Below, piece by piece: positions 25,923-35,005 of a stretch of DNA of 64,000 nt. Below the pieces are notes generated by a model. It did no database searches, was not told the origin of the DNA, and was given only the letters and a program-made list of their open reading frames with translations. Position numbers and translations under genes: made by a program. Source of the DNA: Gorillibacterium massiliense (GTDB taxonomy: Bacteria > Bacillota > Bacilli > Paenibacillales > NBRC-103111). Position 1 is the first letter of the stretch; the number at the start of each line of letters is the position of its first letter. The stretch lies in assembly GCF_000455485.1 (NCBI RefSeq), contig NZ_CBQR020000146.1, positions 62,001-126,000 of the forward strand. The letters run 5' to 3'.

Positions 25923-28355
25923 ATGGCAGGAACAGAAAAACAACGTTTGGTACTCATTGGCAACGGCATGGCTGGGGTAGGAACCTTGGAGCAAATCATA
26001 AAGCTTGCCCCGAGCCGGTTTGACATCACGGTAATCGGCAAGGAGCCGTACCCCAATTACAACCGGATTCAGCTGTCCTATGTTCTGGAAGGCAGCAAAA
26101 CTATCGATGATATCGTCTTGAACGGCTACGACTGGTACCGGGACAATGGAATAACGCTCCATACCGGCAAGGAAGCGGTGCGTATTGATACAGAAACAAA
26201 ACGAGTGCAACTGGACGACGAATCCGAGATCGAATACGACTCGCTGATCGTCGCCACAGGCTCGGTTCCCTTTATTCTGCCCGTGCCGGGAGCGGACAAG
26301 GATGGCGTCATCGGCTTCCGCGACATCGCCGATTGTGAGAAGATGTTAGCTGCTGCTGAGTTAGGCGGCAAAGCCGCTGTCATCGGCGGCGGACTGCTCG
26401 GTCTGGAAGCGGCCAAGGGCCTCTCCAAGCTGGGGATGGACGTCACTGTTGTGCATATTTTCGATGAGTTGATGGAACGGCAGCTTGATCCGACAGCATC
26501 TCTGATGCTCAAAAACGAGCTTGCCGAGCAAGGCTTGAAATTTGCCACCGGCAAGCAGACGGCGGAAATTCTTGGCGACGAAAAAGTAACCGGCCTCCGT
26601 TTCAGTGACGGAAGTGAACTGGAAGCGGATTTCGTCGTGATGGCCGTAGGGATTCGCCCTAACACAGTACTTGCAAAAACGAGCGGTATCGAAGTTAACC
26701 GCGGTATCGTAGTGAACGATTTCATGGCATCATCTGCACCGGATGTTTATTCTGTAGGAGAATGCACCGAGCATCGCGGCATTTGTTACGGGCTAGTGGC
26801 CCCGTTGTTTGAGCAGGGAATGGTTTTGGCCAAAACCCTTTGCGGCGTGGAAACGGCTCCCTATACCGGCTCCGTTTTGTCGACGAAGCTGAAAATCTCC
26901 GGCGTTGACGTGTTCTCGGCCGGCGAATTCATGGATCAGCCCGATCTGTCGGTGGTGAAGATGCAGGATGACTGGAAGCGAACCTACAAAAAGGTACTGC
27001 TTCGGGATAACCGCATCGTTGGCGGTGTATTGTTCGGCGATGTGACGGAAGCTCCTAAAGTGCAGCAATGGATTCGTGCAGGAGCGGAAATGACGGAAGA
27101 CATTTATGCCCGGCTGATGGGCACGGTAACGACAGACCCAGGAAGCGCCGTGGCGGAGATGGCCGACGATGAAATCGTCTGCGGCTGCAAAGGCGTAACC
27201 AAAGGACAGATCGTCGGTGCTATCCGCGAAAACGGCCTCACGACGGTCGACCAAGTGAAAAAATGCACAGGGGCCTCCAGCTCCTGCGGCGGCTGCCGTC
27301 CGGTAGTGGAGCAAATCCTCCAGCACGTGCTGGGCGATGCCTTCGACAGTAGCGCCGGAAAAACAGGCATCTGCGAGTGCACGCCGCTCAGCCGGGATGA
27401 AATCGTCGCCGCTATCCGGGACAAGGGGCTAACCACTATCAAAGAAGTGATGAACGTTCTGGAGTGGAGCAATCCGGAAGGTTGCTCCTCCTGCCGTCCT
27501 GCCCTTAACTACTACTTGGGCATGCTGGCTCCAGCGGAATACCGGGATGAGAGGGAAAGCCGCTTCGTCAACGAACGCTATCACGCCAATATCCAGAAGG
27601 ATGGCACTTTTACTGTTGTTCCCCGGATGTACGGCGGTGTGACAACACCCGAGGATTTGAAAAAAATCGCCGACGTCGCCGTGAAATATGACGTGAAGAT
27701 GGTTAAGGTCACCGGCGGGCAGCGCCTCGACTTGATCGGGGTGAAAAAAGAAGATTTGCCGCAGGTGTGGGAAGAACTGGATATGCCTTCCGGTTATGCC
27801 TATGCCAAAGCGCTGCGTACCGTGAAAACCTGTGTCGGCAACCGTTTTTGCCGGTTCGGCACCCAGGATTCCATCGGTCTTGGCATCGATTTGGAGAAAA
27901 AATTCGAGCGTCTCGACATGCCGGCTAAATTGAAGATGGCGGTCAATGGATGTCCTCGGAACTGCGCAGAGTCCAGCACGAAGGATGTGGGGATCGTCGG
28001 AAATGACGGCGGATGGGAGATCTACGTCGGTGGAAACGGTGGGATCAAAGCCCGGCTGGCTGATCTCTTTTGTAAAGTGAAGACGACGGAGGAATTGATG
28101 GAAATCACCGGCGCGTTCCTGCAGTACTACCGGGAGAATGCTAAGTACTTGGAGCGGACCTCGGATTTCGTGGAACGTGTCGGTCTCGCAAGCATTCACC
28201 AAGTGGTTGTGGAGAATGCGGAGACCCGGAAAGAGCTTAACGCGCGCATTGAATTGGCGCTGTCCCGGACCCGCGAGCCTTGGTCGGCGGTGGTAAACGA
28301 CAAAGAGACGAAAGAGAAGCTCTTTATCGGTTTGGAAGCGGAAGCTGTCCGCTAA
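25923..28355 (+). CDS. nirB: NADH-dependent nitrite reductase, large subunit
   Basis: 810 residues. Order: FAD/NAD(P)-binding pyridine nucleotide-disulfide reductase fold (GNGMAGVGTLE, GGGLLGLEAAKGLSKLG), two BFD-type [2Fe-2S] modules near 420-520 (CGCKG...CGGCRP and CECTP...CSSCRP), then the nitrite/sulfite reductase half-domain with siroheme-[4Fe-4S] cysteines in CVGNRFCRFG near 637 and CPRNCAES near 677. It reduces nitrite to ammonium in the cytoplasm. AGGAGGAACAAAGG precedes the ATG. First gene of nirB-nirD-nirC. The anaerobic promoter favours a dissimilatory, NADH-oxidising role over nitrogen assimilation. Confidence 0.95.
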   Translation: MAGTEKQRLVLIGNGMAGVGTLEQIIKLAPSRFDITVIGKEPYPNYNRIQLSYVLEGSKTIDDIVLNGYDWYRDNGITLHTGKEAVRIDTETKRVQLDDESEIEYDSLIVATGSVPFILPVPGADKDGVIGFRDIADCEKMLAAAELGGKAAVIGGGLLGLEAAKGLSKLGMDVTVVHIFDELMERQLDPTASLMLKNELAEQGLKFATGKQTAEILGDEKVTGLRFSDGSELEADFVVMAVGIRPNTVLAKTSGIEVNRGIVVNDFMASSAPDVYSVGECTEHRGICYGLVAPLFEQGMVLAKTLCGVETAPYTGSVLSTKLKISGVDVFSAGEFMDQPDLSVVKMQDDWKRTYKKVLLRDNRIVGGVLFGDVTEAPKVQQWIRAGAEMTEDIYARLMGTVTTDPGSAVAEMADDEIVCGCKGVTKGQIVGAIRENGLTTVDQVKKCTGASSSCGGCRPVVEQILQHVLGDAFDSSAGKTGICECTPLSRDEIVAAIRDKGLTTIKEVMNVLEWSNPEGCSSCRPALNYYLGMLAPAEYRDERESRFVNERYHANIQKDGTFTVVPRMYGGVTTPEDLKKIADVAVKYDVKMVKVTGGQRLDLIGVKKEDLPQVWEELDMPSGYAYAKALRTVKTCVGNRFCRFGTQDSIGLGIDLEKKFERLDMPAKLKMAVNGCPRNCAESSTKDVGIVGNDGGWEIYVGGNGGIKARLADLFCKVKTTEELMEITGAFLQYYRENAKYLERTSDFVERVGLASIHQVVVENAETRKELNARIELALSRTREPWSAVVNDKETKEKLFIGLEAEAVR

Positions 28356-28416
28356 AGGCGATTGAAACCGTAAGAGCGGTAAAGGGCGGTTAAGAGAGAG
28401 AAGGAGTGGTGTGGAT

Positions 28417-28749
28417 ATGCAAGCGCAAGAGAAGATTCCCTATTATCTATCTGCTGGTCAGGTGGATGATTATTTACCCCGGATCGGCCGGGTTATCCGG
28501 TATCAAGGAAAAGAGATTGCGGTTTTCCGGCTGAGTGGCGATGCTTTTGTTGCCCTGGAGAATCATAACGCCCATCAAAAAGGAGGGCCTCTTTGCGAAG
28601 GGATCGTATCCGGCGATTACGTGTTTGATCCGCTGTACAATCGGAAGATCTCATTGTATGACGGCAAGGTGTTGGATTCCGATGAGTCTGTCGCGACGTA
28701 TCCGGTACGGGTTATCGGGTCCGACGTTCAAATATATCCAGAAGCTTAA
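28417..28749 (+). CDS. nirD: Nitrite reductase small subunit NirD (Rieske-like fold)
   Basis: 110 residues aligned throughout with NirD/NasE. The Rieske ligand positions have diverged: the first Cys-x-His is replaced in NHNAHQKGGPL and the second pair reads DPLYNR, so no [2Fe-2S] cluster is expected; enterobacterial NirD also lacks it. GAAGGAG precedes the ATG at 28417 (a GTG at 28411 is possible but close). It partners NirB as a structural subunit. Confidence 0.85.
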   Translation: MQAQEKIPYYLSAGQVDDYLPRIGRVIRYQGKEIAVFRLSGDAFVALENHNAHQKGGPLCEGIVSGDYVFDPLYNRKISLYDGKVLDSDESVATYPVRVIGSDVQIYPEA

Positions 28750-28776
28750 AAAAGACGAGAGATGGAGTGGAGAACC

Positions 28777-29616
28777 GTGTACAAAGAATCAAACGAACAT
28801 ATCATCGAATACGCCCTTGAGAAAAAGAAGATGCTAGACGGCAGCCTGCCGAGGTATCTGGTTGCATCAGCCCTTGCCGGCGTCTATGTGGGTATCGCCG
28901 TCATCCTGATGTTTTCCGTATCCGGGCCGCTTTATGCGGCGCAATCCCCTTTCACCACATGGATGATGGGCACTTCCTTCGGCATCGCTTTGACCTTGGT
29001 CGTGTTCGCGGGTGCGGAACTTTTTACCGGCAATAATATGGCTTTCGCCATTAGCACGTATTCCGGCGCGACCACCTGGAAGGATACGTTCCGCAATTGG
29101 TTCTGGTGCTGGGTCGGCAACTTTTTAGGAGCGGCCTTGTTTGCGGTTCTGATCTGGAGATCGGGTATCATGGCGGGCGGCGCCTTGGAACAGATGATGC
29201 ACATCGCCCATAAAAAGATGCATCTGCCCTTTGAACAATTGTTTTTCCGCGGCATTCTCTGTAACTGGCTGGTTTGTCTGGCCATCTGGACGGCGAAACG
29301 CACAAAAAGCGATGCGGCCAAGCTTATTCTTATCTTCTGGTGCCTCTTCGCGTTCATCTCTTCCGGCTTTGAGCACAGCATCGCCAATATGACGACGCTC
29401 ACCTTGTCTCTGCTGCTTCCTCATGCTTCTGACATTACCGTTGGTGGGTTGGTTCACAATCTCATTCCGGTAACATTGGGCAATATCGTTGGCGGCTTCC
29501 TTTTCGTCGGCACGGCGTACTGGGTCATTTCTCCGATCCGCAGCTACAAGGCGGGCAAAGAAACAGAAGCGGTTAAAACGTCATCTGGGGAGAAGAAAGC
29601 GGCGGCAAGAGGGTAA
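28777..29616 (+). CDS. nirC: Formate/nitrite transporter family channel
   Basis: 279 residues, six membrane helices. Family features: LFTGNNMAF, WCWVGNFLGA, and the FRGILCNWLVCLAIW block. Starts at GTG 28777, where GGAGTGGAG is correctly spaced; the ATG at 28762 lacks an SD. It follows nirBD, so nitrite uptake is the likely job, but members of this family also move formate, the product of pflB downstream, and sequence alone does not separate the two. A 25-residue charged C-terminal tail is present. Confidence 0.85.
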   Translation: MYKESNEHIIEYALEKKKMLDGSLPRYLVASALAGVYVGIAVILMFSVSGPLYAAQSPFTTWMMGTSFGIALTLVVFAGAELFTGNNMAFAISTYSGATTWKDTFRNWFWCWVGNFLGAALFAVLIWRSGIMAGGALEQMMHIAHKKMHLPFEQLFFRGILCNWLVCLAIWTAKRTKSDAAKLILIFWCLFAFISSGFEHSIANMTTLTLSLLLPHASDITVGGLVHNLIPVTLGNIVGGFLFVGTAYWVISPIRSYKAGKETEAVKTSSGEKKAAARG

Positions 29617-29640
29617 GAACAGGATAACGAAGATTCGACG

Positions 29641-29683
29641 GGCTGTTCCAAGAGCTAAAGCTTTGGGGCAGCCTGTTTTATTT
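29641..29683 (+). terminator. Terminator after nirC
   Basis: Long interrupted stem with arms GGCTG/CAGCC, CCAA/TTGG and AGCT/AGCT, followed by TGTTTTATTT. Confidence 0.75.
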
Positions 29684-29687
29684 GCAT

Positions 29688-29733
29688 GAAAAAAGGCTTT
29701 CCTATTTCCGCGAGGGGCGGAGGAGAAAGCCTT
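29688..29733 (-). terminator. Terminator after fnr (minus strand)
   Basis: 9-bp stem AAGGCTTTC/GAAAGCCTT (29693-29701 with 29725-29733); on the minus strand it ends in a run of T residues. Confidence 0.75.
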
Positions 29734-29777
29734 GGTCTATGAGGGAATGGCGATGTGGTTTGATCGTGCTCGTGCGA

Positions 29778-30503
29778 TTATACGCGGCAAATTTCCAACG
29801 GACAGCATTCACAGTGGCAAATGCCCTGCAGATAGACTTCATCTTTGATCACAATGTAGCCGTTATCATAATCGACGGCTTCTTTTTTACGCAGATCGTT
29901 CAGCATCCGGTTGACGCTCTCCCGAGTGGCGCCGATCATATCAGAAAGCTCGGAGTGGGTTAACTTTTTGGTGATGAGCAAATCCCCATTCTCCAACTTC
30001 TTGCCATAGGTGTGGGACAGCCGCATTAAAGTGGAGCACAAAGCGCCCGGTTTGCCGTACATGACCATATCGCGGAACTTGGCTTGCGTGATCCGGTGCG
30101 TCATGCCCATCCATTTCATGAAATCAATAGCCAGTTCGCCATGCTGCCAAACGAGGATTTCCAGATCGCTCTGCAGCAATACGCCGATGGTGCAATCTTC
30201 AAGCGCAGTTGCGCTGAAAACATGGCGTGAATTTTGGAAAGGATCGATTTGTCCCAGCATGTCACCGCTTTGGTGCATGTACAGGATCAATTCTTTACCT
30301 TCATCCGTCGACTTCGTAATCTTAACCCGACCGGATTTCAAATAATACAGCTTATCCGCCACGTCGCCTTCCCAGTATAGATGAGAGTTCGCCGTGACTT
30401 TCTGCTCATACATTATTTCCTTTAGTATATTGAGATTATCGTCTGAGAATATCGAGGTGTTACCTGGCAGGACCTGCTCCAGGCTGGGCTGTGTCTCGTT
30501 CAT
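29778..30503 (-). CDS. fnr: Fnr-type oxygen-sensing transcription regulator (CRP family)
   Basis: 241 residues. Cyclic-nucleotide-binding-like beta-roll (to about 150), dimer helix, then a winged helix with recognition region THSELSDMIGATRESVNRML. The C-terminus holds CHCECCPLEIC, in which cysteines spaced C-x2-C-x4-C match the C-terminal [4Fe-4S] ligands of Bacillus Fnr; the N-terminal cysteines of enterobacterial Fnr are absent. It should activate TGTGA-N6-TCACA promoters without oxygen, several of which are found in this window, including its own. TAGGAGGGC precedes the start. Confidence 0.92.
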   Translation of the reverse strand: MNETQPSLEQVLPGNTSIFSDDNLNILKEIMYEQKVTANSHLYWEGDVADKLYYLKSGRVKITKSTDEGKELILYMHQSGDMLGQIDPFQNSRHVFSATALEDCTIGVLLQSDLEILVWQHGELAIDFMKWMGMTHRITQAKFRDMVMYGKPGALCSTLMRLSHTYGKKLENGDLLITKKLTHSELSDMIGATRESVNRMLNDLRKKEAVDYDNGYIVIKDEVYLQGICHCECCPLEICRV

Positions 30504-30537
30504 GGAAATGCCCTCCTAAATGAAACCATTATCTTAT

Positions 30538-30580
30538 AGTATAGCCGAAGTGTGACATAATACATGTGATGAAACTCATT
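30538..30580 (-). promoter_or_regulatory. fnr promoter with Fnr-type box at -41.5
   Basis: A box (30565-30580), TGTGA-TGAAAC-TCATT on the plus strand, is centred at 30572.5. On the minus strand a perfect TATACT -10 occupies 30543-30538, placing the centre at exactly -41.5. This suggests positive autoregulation. The match is weaker than at nirB (two changes in one half). Confidence 0.65.
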
Positions 30581-30689
30581 GACACTAGTGCTTTTGCCGC
30601 AAAAGATTTTTGTGATTTTGTTTACAGAATATTGAAGCTTTATATTCGATAATGACTTTAATGAATCTACCGGAAGGGAGGAATGCACG

Positions 30690-31316
30690 GTGCTAACAGG
30701 GGTTATCCTCGCTGGCGGACAAGGCAGAAAAGCAGATCGCAGCTCTAAATCGCTGCTTCCATTTTGCGGTGAAATCTTAATCCAACGTCAAGTTCGAATC
30801 ATGAAAACCATCTGCAGGGAAGTTATTATCGTCACGAATGAGCCCAAGATTTATTTGCCGGTGTTAGGAAATTCGGTGCGGATCATCACGGATTACATTC
30901 CGGAAAAGGGACCCTTGGGAGGAATGCACGCGGCACTCTCGCTGGGGACCTCGGATTACTACTGGATAGTTGGCAGCGATATGCCTTTCATATCCGCGCA
31001 AGCCGCTCAATTGATGCTTAACCATATGGAGGAGGATAGCGACGCGATCCTGCCTTGCTTTATGGAGGAACAGCATCCGTTTCATGGGATCTACCGGAAA
31101 CGCTGTCTGGAATCGGTAACGACGCTTCTTAATAAAGGCTGGTTTGACCTGAACGGGTTGCTTCGCGAAGCTCGAGTGCAGGAGGTTAACGAAAGTTTCT
31201 TCCGGCAAGGGAATATCGCAAGCCACTTTGTTACGAACATCAGCACGACAGAGAAATACCAGCAGGCAATGCAGCTGAACTACTCCTTGGAATCCGGAAA
31301 CTTATTTGCTTTATAA
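30690..31316 (+). CDS. mobA: Molybdenum cofactor guanylyltransferase
   Basis: 208 residues from a GTG with GGGAGGAATG upstream. The nucleotidyltransferase signature is GVILAGGQGRKADRSSKSLL, and the GPLGGMHAAL and GSDMPF blocks follow. MobA adds GMP to molybdopterin to make the bis-MGD cofactor used by nitrate reductase and formate dehydrogenase. Neither enzyme is in this window, but the position between fnr and pfl suggests they are elsewhere in the genome. RKADR is slightly different from the usual RMGxDK. Confidence 0.85.
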   Translation: MLTGVILAGGQGRKADRSSKSLLPFCGEILIQRQVRIMKTICREVIIVTNEPKIYLPVLGNSVRIITDYIPEKGPLGGMHAALSLGTSDYYWIVGSDMPFISAQAAQLMLNHMEEDSDAILPCFMEEQHPFHGIYRKRCLESVTTLLNKGWFDLNGLLREARVQEVNESFFRQGNIASHFVTNISTTEKYQQAMQLNYSLESGNLFAL

Positions 31317-31383
31317 CAGATCTGAAAAGTTATATAACAGGCCGCTAGCGATATACAGGATTATCTCCGTGTGAGAAATGAGG

Positions 31384-31412
31384 AGCTTCCCTTTACTGGG
31401 AAGCTTTTTTCG
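31384..31412 (+). terminator. Terminator after mobA
   Basis: AGCTTCCC/GGGAAGCT stem (31384-31391 with 31398-31405) followed by six T residues. Confidence 0.8.
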
Positions 31413-31420
31413 TTTATGGT

Positions 31421-31492
31421 TGTGACTTTTTTCATTAATTTTAGATTGTGTGATTTTTTTCACTTTACTTGTTTGTGTCAAAGCGTTACAAT
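31421..31492 (+). promoter_or_regulatory. pflB promoter with two Fnr-type boxes
   Basis: TGTGA-CTTTTT-TCATT (31421-31436) and TGTGA-TTTTTT-TCACT (31449-31464) have centres 28 bases apart. The -10 TACAAT at 31487-31492 puts the nearer box at about -42.5. The start site near 31499 leaves a leader of about 215 bases before pflB; I saw no clear riboswitch in it. Confidence 0.7.
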
Positions 31493-31713
31493 GAAACACG
31501 TAAAGAATATTAGTAATACAGCAAAATGATTTGCAGGTTTTGGAAAAGGGTAATAGTATAAAGGAAAGCCGCTACGTCGCTCTTTTTCATGAAATAACCA
31601 AATAGTAAACGCGACAAACAGGAACAAGCTAATAGCAAACAGAGGCCTTACTTCTATGATCTGCACGACCCTGCTTGCCAAAGCTCAGTTCCAAAATGAT
31701 GGAGGTGTGTACC

Positions 31714-33978
31714 ATGTCGGTACAGGAAAAAGAATTGCAACAAGGATCTGTTGAAGCTTGGCGTGGATTTTTGCAGGGGAAATGGACGAAAGCCATAGAT
31801 GTTCGCGATTTTATAGATCAAAACATCACTCCCTACTATGGTGATGATGCTTTCCTGGAAGGCGCGACGGAAAATACCAAAGCTCTTTGGAACGAGATCA
31901 GCGAGCTCTCCCGGAAAGAACGAGAAGCCGGCGGCGTGCTGGACATAGATGTTAACACTCCTTCGACTATCGTTTCTCATGGTCCTGGTTATATCGATAA
32001 GGAAAAAGAACAAATCGTCGGCGTGCAAACCGATGCCCCCTTTAAGCGTTCTATGCAGCCTTTCGGCGGTATCCGCATGGTCATGGATGCAGCGAAAGCT
32101 TACGGTTTCGAGATTCCGAAAGAAATCGTAAAAATGTTTACGGAAATCCGTAAAACTCATAACCAAGGGGTATTCGACGCTTACACCGACGAAATGAGAG
32201 CAGCTCGTAAAGCTGGCATCATCACTGGTTTGCCTGACGCTTACGGCCGCGGCCGCATCATCGGCGACTACCGCCGAGTGGCACTGTACGGCGTTGACAA
32301 GCTGGCTGCCGATAAACAACGGGAACTGAAGCAACTGGACGTCAGCGTCATGTCGGAAGACGTTATCCGCGCACGTGAAGAAATCGCTGAACAAATTCGC
32401 GCCTTGGGCGAACTGAAGAAAATGGCGAACATGCACGGCTTTGACATTTCGCAACCGGCTAAAACGGCGAAAGAAGCAACTCAATGGGTATACTTCGGTT
32501 ACTTGGCTGCTGTTAAAGAACAAAACGGCGCCGCAATGAGCTTGGGCCGTGTATCCTCCTTCCTCGACATCTATGTTCAACGTGACCTGGATGAAGGTAC
32601 CCTCACCGAGAAGGAAGCCCAAGAAATCGTCGACCACTTCATCATGAAGCTGCGGATCGTCAAGTTCCTGCGCACACCGGATTACAATGAACTGTTCAGC
32701 GGCGACCCAACTTGGGTTACGGAATCTATCGGCGGCATGTCCTTGAATGGCGAAACCCGTGTAACGAAGAACTCCTTCCGCTTCCTGCACACCCTGTACA
32801 ATCTGGGGCCGGCTCCGGAACCGAACCTGACGGTGCTCTGGTCGACTCAACTGCCGGAAGCCTTCAAAAACTTTTGCGCTAAAGTATCCATCGAGACTTC
32901 GGCTATCCAATATGAAAATGACGATCTGATGCGCGGATTCTACGGTGACGACTACGGCATTGCCTGCTGCGTATCGGCTATGCGGATCGGCAAGCAAATG
33001 CAATTCTTCGGCGCCCGCGCCAACCTGGCAAAATCGCTCTTGTACGCTATCAACGGCGGTGTGGACGAAAAGTCCGGCGCTCAAGTGGGCCCGCACTACG
33101 CTCCGATCACCTCGGAAGTGCTGGACTACGAAGAAGTCATGGCCAAGTACAAGGAAATGATGGAATGGCTGGCTGGATTGTACGTCAACACCTTGAATAT
33201 CATTCACTTCATGCACGACAAATACAGCTACGAACGTATCGAATTCGCTCTGCATGACAAAGAAATTCTGCGCACCATGGCAACCGGTATCGCCGGGTTG
33301 TCCGTAGCAGCCGACTCGTTGTCCGCCATCAAATATGCCAAAGTTCGCCCGATCCGCAATGAAAAAGGCATCGCCGTCGACTTCGAGATCGAAGGGGAAT
33401 ATCCGCAATACGGCAACAATGATGAGCGTGTCGATTCCATCGCCGTGGAACTGGTGGAAACCTTCATGGGCATGATCCGCAAGCACCCGACGTACCGGAA
33501 CGCCTTGCACACGATGTCCGTCCTGACCATCACGTCCAACGTCGTATACGGTAAGAAAACCGGTACCACTCCGGACGGCCGTAAAGCCGGCGAACCTTTC
33601 GCTCCCGGAGCCAATCCGATGCACGGCCGCGACAAGAAAGGCGCACTTGCTTCCTTGGAATCCGTCGCCAAGCTTCCTTATGAACACAGCATGGACGGCA
33701 TTTCCAACACCTTCTCCATCGTGCCGAAGGCAATGGGGAAAGATCTGAACAGCCGTATCTCCAACCTGTCTTCGCTTCTGGACGGCTACATGAGCAGCAA
33801 CGGCCACCACTTGAACGTCAACGTCTTTGACCGCGAACAGCTTCTGGATGCTATGGATCACCCGGAAAACTATCCGCAACTGACGATTCGCGTATCGGGT
33901 TATGCCGTCAACTTCATCAAGCTGTCCCGCGAGCAACAACTCGACGTCATCAACCGTACGTTCCACCAATCCATGTAA
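31714..33978 (+). CDS. pflB: Formate acetyltransferase (pyruvate formate-lyase)
   Basis: 754 residues. Converts pyruvate and CoA to acetyl-CoA and formate. The active-site pair is the CC of [13 protein letters not shown] near 417 and the radical glycine lies in RVSGYAVNF near 729. GGAGGTGTG stands before the ATG at 31714; an in-frame extension from 31675 lacks an SD. The activating enzyme is encoded next. Codon use is highly biased, producing a 775-residue open frame on the opposite strand that is not a gene. An anaerobic promoter with two Fnr boxes stands upstream. Confidence 0.96.
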   Translation: MSVQEKELQQGSVEAWRGFLQGKWTKAIDVRDFIDQNITPYYGDDAFLEGATENTKALWNEISELSRKEREAGGVLDIDVNTPSTIVSHGPGYIDKEKEQIVGVQTDAPFKRSMQPFGGIRMVMDAAKAYGFEIPKEIVKMFTEIRKTHNQGVFDAYTDEMRAARKAGIITGLPDAYGRGRIIGDYRRVALYGVDKLAADKQRELKQLDVSVMSEDVIRAREEIAEQIRALGELKKMANMHGFDISQPAKTAKEATQWVYFGYLAAVKEQNGAAMSLGRVSSFLDIYVQRDLDEGTLTEKEAQEIVDHFIMKLRIVKFLRTPDYNELFSGDPTWVTESIGGMSLNGETRVTKNSFRFLHTLYNLGPAPEPNLTVLWSTQLPEAFKNFCAKVSIETSAIQYENDDLMRGFYGDDYGIACCVSAMRIGKQMQFFGARANLAKSLLYAINGGVDEKSGAQVGPHYAPITSEVLDYEEVMAKYKEMMEWLAGLYVNTLNIIHFMHDKYSYERIEFALHDKEILRTMATGIAGLSVAADSLSAIKYAKVRPIRNEKGIAVDFEIEGEYPQYGNNDERVDSIAVELVETFMGMIRKHPTYRNALHTMSVLTITSNVVYGKKTGTTPDGRKAGEPFAPGANPMHGRDKKGALASLESVAKLPYEHSMDGISNTFSIVPKAMGKDLNSRISNLSSLLDGYMSSNGHHLNVNVFDREQLLDAMDHPENYPQLTIRVSGYAVNFIKLSREQQLDVINRTFHQSM

Positions 33979-34011
33979 CATCTCCCTTTACTATAGAACC
34001 TGCAAGCAAGG

Positions 34012-34033
34012 GGGCGGGACGACTATCCCGCCC
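34012..34033 (+). other. GC hairpin between pflB and pflA
   Basis: Perfect 8-bp stem GGGCGGGA/TCCCGCCC with a 6-base loop and no T tract. Likely an mRNA processing or stabilising element that keeps pflB message in excess over pflA, or partial attenuation. Confidence 0.55.
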
Positions 34034-34054
34034 TACCTTTGAGAAGGAGAGTGG

Positions 34055-34819
34055 ATGCTTATGTTAGGCCGGATACACAGCTTGGAGACGTTTGGAACAG
34101 TCGATGGTCCGGGCATCCGCTTTGTCCTTTTCATGCAGGGCTGCGCGATGAAATGCTTGTACTGCCACAACCCGGATACATGGGAGATGAAAGGTGGCAA
34201 AGTCGTTTCCGTAGAAGATGTTCTTGCGGAAATCGAGCCCTACCTCGGTTATTATCGCCGTTCCGGCGGCGGCATTACCGTAACGGGCGGGGAAGCGACT
34301 CTGCAGGCCCACTTTGTGGAGGAGCTGTTTCGGGAATGCAAACGCCGTTGGAATCTTCACACGACCTTGGATACCAACGGTTTTTGCGAACCGGACCATG
34401 TTGCCGGTCTGATGGAAGTAACGGATTTGGTGCTGCTCGATTTGAAGCATATCGACCGGGAGAAACACATTGCACTTACCTCCCAACCAAACGATCGTAT
34501 GCTGAAATTCGCTAAATACTTGTCCGATACAGGCAAAAATATGTGGATCCGCCATGTTCTTGTTCCTGGCTATACCGACGACGAAGAGGATCTTTATCAA
34601 TTAGGGCGATTTATCGGCAGCTTGAATGGAGTCGAAAAGCTGGAGCTGCTGCCTTATCACACCATGGGCGTCTTCAAATGGGAGGAGCTCGGATGGGACT
34701 ACCAGTTGAAGGATATTTCTTCCCCCAACGAAGACGAAGTCGCACGGGCTAACCGCATCCTAAACGAAGGAATAGCTGCGGAAAAGGCATCTAAAGTGGA
34801 AGAAAAAGCATCCCACTAG
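34055..34819 (+). CDS. pflA: Pyruvate formate-lyase activating enzyme (radical SAM)
   Basis: 254 residues. CAMKCLYC near 30-37 is the CxxxCxxC cluster site, with GPGIRFVLFMQG before it and GGITVTGGEATLQ following. Generates the glycyl radical on PflB from SAM. AAGGAGA precedes the ATG. The usual GGEP reads GGEA here, a substitution next to the SAM-binding glycines. Co-transcribed with pflB through the GC hairpin. Confidence 0.93.
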   Translation: MLMLGRIHSLETFGTVDGPGIRFVLFMQGCAMKCLYCHNPDTWEMKGGKVVSVEDVLAEIEPYLGYYRRSGGGITVTGGEATLQAHFVEELFRECKRRWNLHTTLDTNGFCEPDHVAGLMEVTDLVLLDLKHIDREKHIALTSQPNDRMLKFAKYLSDTGKNMWIRHVLVPGYTDDEEDLYQLGRFIGSLNGVEKLELLPYHTMGVFKWEELGWDYQLKDISSPNEDEVARANRILNEGIAAEKASKVEEKASH

Positions 34820-34850
34820 AAAAAGCAGTGCTATAATAGATACGTCTTTG

Positions 34851-34877
34851 GGCAGCCGGACACCGGCTGCCTTTTTA
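34851..34877 (+). terminator. Terminator after pflA
   Basis: 9-bp perfect stem GGCAGCCGG/CCGGCTGCC with a 3-base loop, then five T residues. Confidence 0.9.
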
Positions 34878-34928
34878 CTTCATAAGACTTTATATGTTTG
34901 CACGATAAAATGCCTTATTCCGCATCGG

Positions 34929-34966
34929 TAAACGCCGCTCGTCCTTCCAAGGACGGCGTTAGCCGT
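34929..34966. other. Inverted repeat upstream of the TSUP gene
   Basis: Nested complementary arms AAACG/CGTTT, AACGCC/GGCGTT and GTCCTT/AAGGAC form a long hairpin without a T tract. Could be a leader structure of the gene at 35006 or an operator; nothing decides this. Confidence 0.35.
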
Positions 34967-35005
34967 TTATCCTTGACTTAACATTGCAAGGGGATTAGGT
35001 CGTTT

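Noticed and set aside
31654-33981. 775-codon open frame on the minus strand across pflB
   Set aside because: Mirror of a highly codon-biased gene; no SD, and pflB on the plus strand has full active-site motifs.
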